Position numbers and translations under genes: made by a program. The notes below the pieces were generated by a model that saw nothing but the letters and a program-made list of their open reading frames with translations, did no database searches and had not been told where the DNA came from. From Micromonospora sp. CB01531 (GTDB lineage Bacteria; Actinomycetota; Actinomycetes; Mycobacteriales; Micromonosporaceae), in NCBI RefSeq assembly GCF_001905095.1, contig NZ_LWLS01000002.1, positions 62,001-126,000 on the forward strand: a stretch of DNA of 64,000 nucleotides. Reading direction: 5' to 3'. How positions within the stretch are numbered: the first letter of the stretch is position 1; the number at the start of each line of letters is the position of its first letter. Positions 57,197-64,000 of this stretch are shown piece after piece.

Positions 57197-58042
57197 GTGC
57201 CCGACGTCGGCCCGACCGCGGTGCTCCCACGCCGCCCGCTGACGGTGGGTGAACTACTGGACTCGGCCGTCCTGCTGCTGCGCGGCCAGGCCCGGCTGCT
57301 GGTCCCGCTCGCCGTCCTGCTGGCCCTCGCCGAGCAGGCACTGCTGCACCCACTGCGGGTGCTGGCCGACGCGCGCCCGCCGGCGTACTGGCTCGATCCC
57401 GACCGGCTCGGCTGGTTCTGGCTGCTGCTCGCGCTCGGCGCCGGGACCGAGGCGCTGATCATCGCGCTGCTCGGCAACCCGGCCGCCCGGGGCGCCGGGG
57501 CCGCGCTGCTCGGCCGCCAGGCCGGGCCGCGGGAACTGCTGCGCCCCGGCGGCGCCCGGTGGGGCGCCACCCTGCCCGCCGCCGCGGGGGTCGGCCTCGC
57601 CGTCAGCCTCGCCGGGCTGACCGGGCCGGCCTGGTTCGTCGCGTACGGGCTGCTCGGCGCGGTCGTCCCGGCGCTGGTGGTGGACCGGCTGCCCGCCTAC
57701 CGGGCGCCGGGACGGGCGCTCGCGCTCGCGTTCCGCGCCGGCGGGCGCGCCGCCGGCATCCGACTCCTCGGCTACCTGGGCTGGTGGCTGATCCGGCTCG
57801 GCATCGGCCTCGGCGTCTACCACGGCCTCGGGCTGCTGGGCCTGTTCGACCTCGACGCGTACGCGCTGCCGGTCGCCACGGCCGCCTGGGTCGCCGTCAA
57901 CGCGCTCGCGTACCCCGCACTCGCCTGCCTCGACGCGGTCCTGCACCTGGAGACCCGGATGCGCACCGAGGGCCTGGACATCCGCCTCTCCCGCGCCCCG
58001 ACCGACACCCCGGAACCCGTCCTGCTGGCGGTCCAGCGGTGA
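57197..58042 (+). CDS. Polytopic membrane protein, first gene of a MoxR/DUF58 operon
   Basis: The 281-aa protein has about six hydrophobic helices (LLVPLAVLLALAEQALLHPL; WFWLLLALGAGTEALIIALL; WFVAYGLLGAVVPALVV; VATAAWVAVNALAYPALACL). The short conserved start RRPLTVGELLDSAVLLLRGQ is typical of glycerophosphoryl-diester-phosphodiesterase-like membrane domains. GTG 57197 is chosen because AGGAG lies 5 bp upstream. It overlaps the DUF4129 gene by 4 bp. Role unknown; probably supports the MoxR complex at the membrane. Confidence 0.8.
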   Translation: MPDVGPTAVLPRRPLTVGELLDSAVLLLRGQARLLVPLAVLLALAEQALLHPLRVLADARPPAYWLDPDRLGWFWLLLALGAGTEALIIALLGNPAARGAGAALLGRQAGPRELLRPGGARWGATLPAAAGVGLAVSLAGLTGPAWFVAYGLLGAVVPALVVDRLPAYRAPGRALALAFRAGGRAAGIRLLGYLGWWLIRLGIGLGVYHGLGLLGLFDLDAYALPVATAAWVAVNALAYPALACLDAVLHLETRMRTEGLDIRLSRAPTDTPEPVLLAVQR

Positions 58043-58674
58043 GCCGGTGGTGGACCGAGACGGTCGCCGCGCTCGGGGACGTCATACCGCTGCCGCTGGT
58101 CGCCCTGCTCCTGCTGCTCGCCGCGCTGCTGGCCGCCCTGGCCTGGTATTTCTTCCCGGCCTGGGTGCCACGCCGGCTTCCCCGGCCGCGACTGCGCCGG
58201 CCGCGGTTGCGGATCCCCCGGCTACGCCGACCGAGGCTGCGACTACCCAGATTGCGGCTGCCCCGGCTCCGGCTGCCGCGCCGGCGGCGGGCGGCCCGAC
58301 CGGCGGACCCGGCCGTCCCGGTGCCCGCGCCCCGGTCGCCCGAGCCGACGGCACCCGGTCTCGCCAGCCTCGCCGACCGGCTCGCCGCCGAGGGCCGCTA
58401 CGCCGAAGCCGTCCGGGAGCGGCTGCGCGACATGGTCCGCGCACTGGTCGACCGGCGGGTCGTGGAACCGCGCCCCGGGATGACCGTCACCGAGCTGAGC
58501 ACGGCTGCCGCCCACGTCCGGCCCGGGGTGCAGCCCACGCTGCACGCCGCCGGCGCGATCTTCTCCGACCTCTGGTACGCGCAACGCCCGGCCACGCCTG
58601 AGCACGACCGCCGGATGCGCGACCTCGCCACCGACCTGCACCGCGAGCTGGCCCGGGACGGTGAGCCCCGATGA
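58039..58674 (+). CDS. DUF4129 domain membrane protein with basic Pro-Arg-Leu-Arg repeats
   Basis: The 211-aa protein has one membrane helix near the start (LPLVALLLLLAALLAALAWY). A strikingly repetitive basic stretch of about 45 residues follows, made of PRLR-type units (such as RRPRLRIPRLRRP). The C-terminal DUF4129 domain comes next: ADRLAAEGRYAEAVRERLRD, MTVTELSTAA and a YAQRPATPEHDRRMRDL end. DUF4129 is usually paired with MoxR and DUF58 proteins. GTG 58039 overlaps the preceding stop (GTGA). The repeat may be a cytoplasmic linker that binds membrane lipid or nucleic acid. Confidence 0.85.
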   Translation: MSRWWTETVAALGDVIPLPLVALLLLLAALLAALAWYFFPAWVPRRLPRPRLRRPRLRIPRLRRPRLRLPRLRLPRLRLPRRRRAARPADPAVPVPAPRSPEPTAPGLASLADRLAAEGRYAEAVRERLRDMVRALVDRRVVEPRPGMTVTELSTAAAHVRPGVQPTLHAAGAIFSDLWYAQRPATPEHDRRMRDLATDLHRELARDGEPR

Positions 58675-59963
58675 CCACCACCCTCGACCCGACCCACCCG
58701 GTCGCCCCGCCGCGCCCCCGACGCCCCCGGCACCGGCTACTGATCCCGCTCGGGCTGGCGGTGCTGCTGATCGTGGCCACCCTGGTGTTCCACGCCGTCG
58801 ACCAGCCCGACCCGACCGACCAGGGTTTCCTCTCCCCGGTCACCACCGGCGACGACGGCGGCAGCCGGCTGGCCGAGGCGCTGCGCGAGCAGGGCGTGAC
58901 CGTACGCCGGGAGACCGACACCAGCCAGGCGCTGCTGGCCGCCGGGCCGGGCCCGGCCACGCTCTTCGTACCGGCCCCGGAACTGGTGCACCCGGCCACC
59001 GTCGCCGCCCTGGCCGACCTGCCCACCGGCAGCCGGCTGGTGCTGGTCGACCCGCCCCGCCGGATGCTGGAACAGCTGGACCTGCCGCTGCGGCCCACCG
59101 ACGGCCGCTGGGCCACCCGGGCCACCTCCCCGGACGCCGACGGCCACCCCTGCCGGCTGGCCGAGGCCGCCCGCGCCGGCACAGCCGCCGCCGACCGCCA
59201 GCGGTACGCCGCCCGCAGCGCCGCGCCGGTCGACCGCTGCTACTCCGGCGGCCTGGTCCGGGTGCCGGGGCGTACCGAGGTGGTGGTGATCGGGGCCAGC
59301 GACCCGTTCCGCAACAACCGCATCGACGAGTGGGGCAACCAGGCTCTCACCACCGGCCTGCTCGGCGGCCCCCGACCGCTGGTCTGGCTCGACCTGCCCG
59401 GCCCGGCGCCCGCGCCCAGCGGATCCGGCTGGTCGCCGAGCCCCACCGCCGGCGACCCCGCCCCACCCCGCCGCGGGGACTTCAACGACGACCGCGCGGA
59501 CCGCCCACCGGCGCGGCAGAACCCACTCTGGGACGCCTTCCCGGCCTGGTTCTGGGCACTGCTGCTGCAGCTCTCGCTGGCCGGGTTGCTGGTGGTGCTC
59601 TGGCGCGCCCGACGGCTCGGCCCGCCCGTGCCCGAGCCACTGCCAGTGACCGTCCACTCCGCCGAGACGGTGCTCGGCCGGGCCCGGCTCTACCGCCGGG
59701 CCGGCGCCCGGGGCCCGGCCGCCGAGACCCTGCGCGCCGCCGCACTGGACCGGCTGCTGCCCCGGCTCAACCTGCCGCCCGACACGCCACCGGCCGAGGT
59801 GGCCGCCCGGGTCGCCGCGTACGCCGGGGCCGATCCCGAGCGGGTGGCGGAGCTGCTGCACGGCGCCGAGCCGACCACCGACCAGGAACTGCTGGACCTG
59901 GCCCGCGACCTGGACACCCTGACCCGTACCGTCGCCCACCCGACCGAAGGAGACCCCCGGTGA
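58671..59963 (+). CDS. DUF4350 domain membrane protein
   Basis: The 430-aa protein has an N-terminal membrane helix (RLLIPLGLAVLLIVATLVFH), an extracytoplasmic DUF4350-like domain (SRLAEALREQGVTVRRETDT, RLVLVDPPRRMLEQLDLPL, VVVIGASDPFRNNRIDEWGN) and a second helix (DAFPAWFWALLLQLSLAGLL) before a cytoplasmic helical tail. ATG 58671 overlaps the DUF4129 stop by 4 bp. It lies between DUF4129 and MoxR in a block common in actinomycetes. Function unknown. Confidence 0.85.
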   Translation: MTTTLDPTHPVAPPRPRRPRHRLLIPLGLAVLLIVATLVFHAVDQPDPTDQGFLSPVTTGDDGGSRLAEALREQGVTVRRETDTSQALLAAGPGPATLFVPAPELVHPATVAALADLPTGSRLVLVDPPRRMLEQLDLPLRPTDGRWATRATSPDADGHPCRLAEAARAGTAAADRQRYAARSAAPVDRCYSGGLVRVPGRTEVVVIGASDPFRNNRIDEWGNQALTTGLLGGPRPLVWLDLPGPAPAPSGSGWSPSPTAGDPAPPRRGDFNDDRADRPPARQNPLWDAFPAWFWALLLQLSLAGLLVVLWRARRLGPPVPEPLPVTVHSAETVLGRARLYRRAGARGPAAETLRAAALDRLLPRLNLPPDTPPAEVAARVAAYAGADPERVAELLHGAEPTTDQELLDLARDLDTLTRTVAHPTEGDPR

Positions 59964-60949
59964 CCGGACCCGTCATCGCCGCCGCACCGGCCGCCCCGCA
60001 GCCCGACGCCCGGGCCGCCCTGCACCGGCTGCGGGCCGAGGTGGCCAAGGCCGTCGTCGGCCAGGACGCGGTGGTCACCGGGCTGGTGATCGCGCTGCTC
60101 TGCCGGGGGCACGTGCTGCTGGAGGGCGTACCCGGGGTGGCCAAGACCCTGCTGATCCGGACCGTGGCCACCGCCCTCGACCTGGACTCCAAGCGGGTGC
60201 AGTTCACCCCGGACCTGATGCCCGGCGACGTCACCGGGTCGCTGATCTTCGACCCGCACACCGCCGCGTTCACCTTCCGGGAGGGGCCGGTCTTCACCAA
60301 CCTGCTCCTCAGCGACGAGATCAACCGGACGCCGCCGAAGACCCAGTCGGCACTGCTGGAGGTGATGGAGGAACGGCAGGTCTCCGTCGAGGGCGAGCGG
60401 CGGGCGCTGCCCGACCCGTTCATCGTCGCCGCCACCCAGAACCCCGTCGAGTACGAGGGCACTTACCCGCTGCCCGAGGCGCAGCTCGACCGGTTCCTGC
60501 TCAAGCTGACCGTGCCGCTGCCCAGTCGCGACGAGGAACTGGGCGTGCTCCGCGCGCACCACGCCGGCTTCGACCCGCGCGACCTGGCCGCGGCCGGCGT
60601 ACGCCCGGTGGCCACCGCGGCCGACCTGGCCGCCGCCCGGGAGGCGGTCGGTCGCGTACACGTGGCCGAGCCGCTCTTCGGGTACCTCGTGGACCTGTGC
60701 CGGGCCACCCGGGCCACCCCGGCGCTGGAGCTGGGTGCCTCACCCCGGGGCGCCACCGCGCTGCTCAACACCGCCAAGGCGTGGTCCTGGCTGGCCGGAC
60801 GCGACCACGTCACCCCGGACGACGTGAAGGCGGTGGCCCGGCCGACCCTGCGGCACCGGCTCCGGCTGCGCCCCGAGGTGGAGTTGGAGGGCGTGACTGT
60901 CGACGCGGTGCTGGACACGGTGCTGGCCACCGTGCCGACCCCACGATGA
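59960..60949 (+). CDS. MoxR family AAA+ ATPase
   Basis: The 329-aa protein is a typical MoxR ATPase: Walker A VLLEGVPGVAKTLLIRTVAT, RVQFTPDLMPGDVTGSLIF, Walker B LLLSDEINRTPPKTQSALLE, sensor 1 FIVAATQNPVEYEGTYPLPE and the arginine finger FLLKL...ASPRG near the end. MoxR enzymes act as chaperones that activate proteins with VWA domains such as DUF58 partners. GTG 59960 overlaps the DUF4350 stop, and its own stop overlaps the DUF58 start by 4 bp. Confidence 0.94.
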   Translation: MTGPVIAAAPAAPQPDARAALHRLRAEVAKAVVGQDAVVTGLVIALLCRGHVLLEGVPGVAKTLLIRTVATALDLDSKRVQFTPDLMPGDVTGSLIFDPHTAAFTFREGPVFTNLLLSDEINRTPPKTQSALLEVMEERQVSVEGERRALPDPFIVAATQNPVEYEGTYPLPEAQLDRFLLKLTVPLPSRDEELGVLRAHHAGFDPRDLAAAGVRPVATAADLAAAREAVGRVHVAEPLFGYLVDLCRATRATPALELGASPRGATALLNTAKAWSWLAGRDHVTPDDVKAVARPTLRHRLRLRPEVELEGVTVDAVLDTVLATVPTPR

Positions 60950-62256
60950 CCTGGCGAGCGGGGCTGCTGCTCGCCATCGGCGCGGCGACCCTGCCGGCCT
61001 GGCCGGCACCGTTCCTCGGCGTCGCCGTGATGACCGGTGCCGTGCTGCTGCTCGTCGCAATCGACTGGGCCCTCGCGGTGCCGCTGCACGCGCTCACCGC
61101 CACCCGCACCGGGGACCGGGCGATCCGGCTGGGCGGCACCGCTACGGTCACCCTGCACCTGGCCAACACCGCCGACCGTCCGCTGCGTGCCCAGGTGCGC
61201 GACGCCTGGCTGCCCGCCGCGGGAGCCCGGCCGGACGTACCGCCGGGACGGGTGCTGGCCGTCGAGCCGGGCGGGACGATCGCGCTGCCCGTCCGCCTCA
61301 CCCCGGCCCGGCGCGGCGACCGGCCCGCCGTGGCGCTGACCGTACGCTCGCTCGGGCCGCTGCGGCTGGCGTTCCGGCAGCGCGCCGGCCACCCGGCCAC
61401 ACCACCGTGGACGCTACGCGTGCTGCCCCGCTTCGACTCCCGGCGGCACCTGCCCGAAAAACTGGCAAAGCTGCGGGTCATCGACGGCATCCAGGTGACC
61501 CGGGGACGCGGCCACGGCACCGAGTTCGACACCCTGCGCGAATACGTCGTCGGCGACGACGTGCGCTCGATCGACTGGCGGGCCAGCGCGCGCCGCTCCG
61601 ACGTGCTGGTGCGTACCTGGCGGCCGGAGCGGGACCGTCGGCTGGTCTGCGTCCTGGACACCGGCCGCACCTCGGCGGTACGCATCGGCGACGAGCCCCG
61701 GCTGGACACCGCGATCGACGCGGCGCTGCTGCTCACCGCGCTGGCCGCCCGGGCCGGCGACCGGGTCGACCTGCTCGCCGCCGACGCCTCCGTCCGCGCC
61801 ACGGTCACCGGCAGCGGCCGGACCGCGCTGCTCGCCCGCCTGGTGGACGCGGTCGCCCCGCTCCAGCCGGCGCTGGTGGAGACCGACTTCGAACTGATCG
61901 CCGGTGAGGTGCTGCGCCGGGATCGGCAACGCAGCCTGGTGGTGCTCTTCACCGCGCTGGAGGCGGGCGCGCTCGGCGAAGGGCTGCTGCCGGTGCTGCC
62001 CCGGCTGGCCGCCCGGCACCGGGTGGTGATCGCGGCGACCCACGACCCGGTGCTGACCGGGCTCACCGTCGCCCCGCCGACCGGCCCGGACGACGCGTAC
62101 GCGGCGGCGGCGGCCTGGCGGGCGCTGGCCGAACGGGACCGGGTACGGGCCGCCCTGGGCCGGCACGGGGTGACCGTGGTGGACGCTCCCGCCGACCGGC
62201 TCGCCCCGACGGTCGCCGACACCTACCTCCGCCTCAAATCCCTCGGCCAACTCTGA
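60946..62256 (+). CDS. DUF58 domain protein (VWA-like), MoxR partner
   Basis: The 436-aa protein has two N-terminal membrane helices (AGLLLAIGAATLPAWPAPFL; VMTGAVLLLVAIDWALAVPL). An immunoglobulin-like part follows, then the DUF58 core (RGHGTEFDTLREYVVGDDVR, SIDWRASARRSDVLVRTWRP) and a vWA-like fold (RRLVCVLDTGRTSAV). It is the likely target of the preceding MoxR. ATG 60946 overlaps the MoxR stop by 4 bp. Last gene of the five-gene overlapping operon. Confidence 0.93.
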   Translation: MTWRAGLLLAIGAATLPAWPAPFLGVAVMTGAVLLLVAIDWALAVPLHALTATRTGDRAIRLGGTATVTLHLANTADRPLRAQVRDAWLPAAGARPDVPPGRVLAVEPGGTIALPVRLTPARRGDRPAVALTVRSLGPLRLAFRQRAGHPATPPWTLRVLPRFDSRRHLPEKLAKLRVIDGIQVTRGRGHGTEFDTLREYVVGDDVRSIDWRASARRSDVLVRTWRPERDRRLVCVLDTGRTSAVRIGDEPRLDTAIDAALLLTALAARAGDRVDLLAADASVRATVTGSGRTALLARLVDAVAPLQPALVETDFELIAGEVLRRDRQRSLVVLFTALEAGALGEGLLPVLPRLAARHRVVIAATHDPVLTGLTVAPPTGPDDAYAAAAAWRALAERDRVRAALGRHGVTVVDAPADRLAPTVADTYLRLKSLGQL

Positions 62257-62281
62257 CCGTCCGCTCAAGGCCCGGCCAGCT

Positions 62282-63313
62282 TCACGAAACGCGCGGCTTT
62301 TCCGCGCCGGATAGCCACTCATTGTCGGAAAGCCGGGCCATCGGGGCAGCGCCGCCGGGGACGCGGGGTGCCCGGCGAGTGGCGGCGTGGCGGCCGAGCA
62401 GCAGGGCGTACGCCAGGAAGGCCAGCCAGACGGTGGCGCCGACGGCCACCCGGACGGCGACCGGCAGCGGCGCCGGGGTCACGAACGCTTCCAGCAGCGC
62501 GGATACCGCGAAGAGCCCGACCAGCCCGGCGGCCACCACGATCGCCGAGCGGCCCGCCTCGGCGACCGCCCGGCCGCGGCTCTGGTGCGCGGGCGGCGCA
62601 ATCCACGCCCAGCCGGTACGCAGCCCGACCCCGGCCGCCACGAAGATCCCGGTCAGTTCGAGCAGCCCGTGCGGGGTGATCAGCCCGAAGAAGACGTCTC
62701 CCCGGCCGTACGAGATCATCACGCCGCCGACCACGCCGATGTTCAGCGCGTTCTGCCACAGCAGGTAGAACACCGGCACCACCAGCACCCCGGCGGCGAG
62801 GCACTGCGCGGCGAGCCAGGCGTTGTGCGTCCAGAGATGGAACGCGAAGGTCGGCGCGGCGAACTCGGTGTAGTAGCCGGCGAAGCCCGAGTCGACCAGC
62901 TGCCCGGCGGCCTCCTCGCCGATGAACGCGGCGGCGGTGTCCGGGTGGCCGGCGACGAACCAGATGAGGAAGAAGCTGAGCGCGCTGAACCCGGTCGCCA
63001 CCCCGCACCACCAGGGCCAGGCCCGGTAGAGGGCGGCCGGCAGGTCGGCGATGAGGAAGCGGCGGACCGCCGCCCAGGACGGCCGGGGCCGGCCGGTGAT
63101 CCGCGCCCGGGCCGCCAGCACCAGCTGGGATAGGCGGTTGACCAGCACCGGGTCGGGTGCGCGGCTGCGCAGCGCGGACAGGTGGGTGGCGACCCGCTGG
63201 TAGAGCACGACCAACTCGTCGACCTCGGCCGCGTCGAGCCGCCGCCGCCCGGTCAACTGCTCCAGCCGCCGCCACTCGGCGCCGTGCGCCGCCACGTACG
63301 CGTCGACATCCAC
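62282..63313 (-). CDS. SpoIIM-family (stage II sporulation protein M-like) membrane protein
   Basis: The 343-aa protein has a soluble helical N-terminus (VDELVVLYQRVATHLSALRS) and about five membrane helices with the SpoIIM landmarks: FFLIWFVAGHPDTAAAFIGE, FLLTHNAW-like AFHLWTHNAWLAAQCLAAG, YLLWQNALNIGVVGGVMISY and FGLITPHGLLELTGIFVAAG. In Bacillus SpoIIM takes part in septal peptidoglycan hydrolysis; in actinomycetes the family is paired with RDD proteins and the MoxR/DUF58 block. ATG 63313. It is convergent with the DUF58 gene (25 bp between stops). Confidence 0.92.
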   Translation of the reverse strand: MDVDAYVAAHGAEWRRLEQLTGRRRLDAAEVDELVVLYQRVATHLSALRSRAPDPVLVNRLSQLVLAARARITGRPRPSWAAVRRFLIADLPAALYRAWPWWCGVATGFSALSFFLIWFVAGHPDTAAAFIGEEAAGQLVDSGFAGYYTEFAAPTFAFHLWTHNAWLAAQCLAAGVLVVPVFYLLWQNALNIGVVGGVMISYGRGDVFFGLITPHGLLELTGIFVAAGVGLRTGWAWIAPPAHQSRGRAVAEAGRSAIVVAAGLVGLFAVSALLEAFVTPAPLPVAVRVAVGATVWLAFLAYALLLGRHAATRRAPRVPGGAAPMARLSDNEWLSGAEKPRVS

Positions 63314-63354
63314 ACTGCCTCCCCCGTCCGGCGCTCATAGTGTTCACTGTCCGG

Positions 63355-64000
63355 GTGAGAGCGCAACCTCCCTCCCCGGCGCGCTCGACCGACGCCGGTC
63401 TGGTCAGCGGCGAGGCGGTGGAGCTGGACGTCCGGGCGGCCCGGCTGGGCTCCCGGGTGCTGGCCCTGCTGATCGACCTGCTGGCCCAGCTGGCGGCGGC
63501 GCTGCTGCTGGCCGTCGGGCTGTCGGTGGTGCTGTTCAGCCTGCCGTGGGACATCGTGGACGCCGCGCTGTCCGGCGCGTTGCAGACGGTGCTGGTGATC
63601 GTCGTGCTGGTCGGCTACCCGGTGCTGATGGAACGCTTCGTCGGCGGCCGGACGCTCGGCAAGCTGGCCGTGGGGCTGCGGGTGGTCCGCGCCGACGGCG
63701 GCCCGGTGGGGATCGGCCAGTCGCTGACCCGGGCCCTGGTGGGCGTCGCGGTGGAGTGGCCGGGCCTGGTGCTGCCGCTGCTGAGCTGGGTGGCGAGCGT
63801 GACGGTGATGCTGACCGACCCGCGCGGGCGACGGCTGGGCGACCTGGTGGCCGGCACGCTGGTGGTGCACACCCGGGGCGCGGGCAGCTGGCGCCCGACT
63901 CCGCCGGCTGTGCCGCCGCTGCTCGCCTGGGCGCGGAGCCTCGACCTGACCCGGGTGGACGACGGGTTGGCCCTGGCCGTGCGGCAGTATCTCGGCCGGG
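63355..64000 (+). CDS. RDD family membrane protein (C-terminus outside window)
   Basis: The visible 215 residues include an N-terminal VSGEAVELDVRAARLGSRVL with RDD-type Ala-Arg and LIDLLAQLAAALLLAVGLSV (first helix with D), a second helix (LVIVVLVGYPVLMERFVGG), the conserved GRTLGKLAVGLRVVRADGG and a third helix ending MLTDPRGRRLGDLVAGTLVV. The gene runs off the right edge without a stop. GTG 63355 is preferred; GTG 63340 is in frame. It is divergent from SpoIIM, 41 bp apart, the usual pairing in actinomycetes. Confidence 0.9.
   Translation, partial: MRAQPPSPARSTDAGLVSGEAVELDVRAARLGSRVLALLIDLLAQLAAALLLAVGLSVVLFSLPWDIVDAALSGALQTVLVIVVLVGYPVLMERFVGGRTLGKLAVGLRVVRADGGPVGIGQSLTRALVGVAVEWPGLVLPLLSWVASVTVMLTDPRGRRLGDLVAGTLVVHTRGAGSWRPTPPAVPPLLAWARSLDLTRVDDGLALAVRQYLGR

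Overview
The window looks like chromosomal DNA of a high-GC actinomycete. Base composition is very GC-rich, most third codon positions are G or C, GTG starts are common, and many genes overlap their neighbours by 4 bp (GTGA or ATGA). The order secA - hpf - comF - lpqB - mtrB - mtrA and the cluster tmRNA - smpB - ftsX - ftsE - prfB are typical of Actinobacteria. Protein style (SpoIIM/RDD/MoxR/DUF58 block, very large secreted RHS protein, DUF4173 membrane protein) suggests Micromonosporaceae, probably Micromonospora or a close relative. The genus is inferred from memory of these families, not from a search.

Layout. 1-10.3 kb is ordinary chromosome: a MoxR/magnesium-chelatase-like ATPase (cut by the window edge), a membrane protein, a DesK/NarL-type two-component pair, a hemerythrin, two aldo/keto reductases, a GNAT acetyltransferase and a DUF4173 membrane protein. 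10.3-31.2 kb is an accessory region. It opens with the wreck of a sugar ABC transporter permease pair, then has a secreted peptidase-like protein, an MFS exporter, two VOC proteins and a MerR regulator divergent from DoxX. Next comes a decayed RHS copy, a tRNA-like 3' remnant, a small membrane protein (candidate immunity) and a 2,521-residue secreted RHS protein. The region closes with a roughly 4.85-kb segment bounded by 233/234-bp direct repeats that contain the 3' half of tRNA-Ala(GGC). That segment carries an AlbA_2-domain protein and an AbiEi/AbiEii toxin-antitoxin pair whose promoter has two matching inverted-repeat operators. It reads as a tRNA-integrated defence cargo that has no recognisable integrase.

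31.2-64 kb returns to core chromosome: YqgE/AlgH, methylthioadenosine phosphorylase, benzoylformate decarboxylase, a lipoprotein, tmRNA with SmpB, FtsEX, RF2, a PadR regulator, PruA, SecA, two adjacent genes that each encode two GNAT domains, the hibernation factor HPF, a frameshifted comF, LpqB-MtrB-MtrA, and the block membrane protein - DUF4129 - DUF4350 - MoxR - DUF58, flanked by SpoIIM and a partial RDD protein.

Functional links. tmRNA and SmpB together rescue stalled ribosomes. FtsE and FtsX form the ABC complex that controls cell-wall hydrolysis at division. MtrA, MtrB and LpqB form one signalling unit. The five overlapping genes from 57.2 to 62.3 kb look translationally coupled. Most large open frames lying opposite these genes are GC-driven antisense shadows and were left out.
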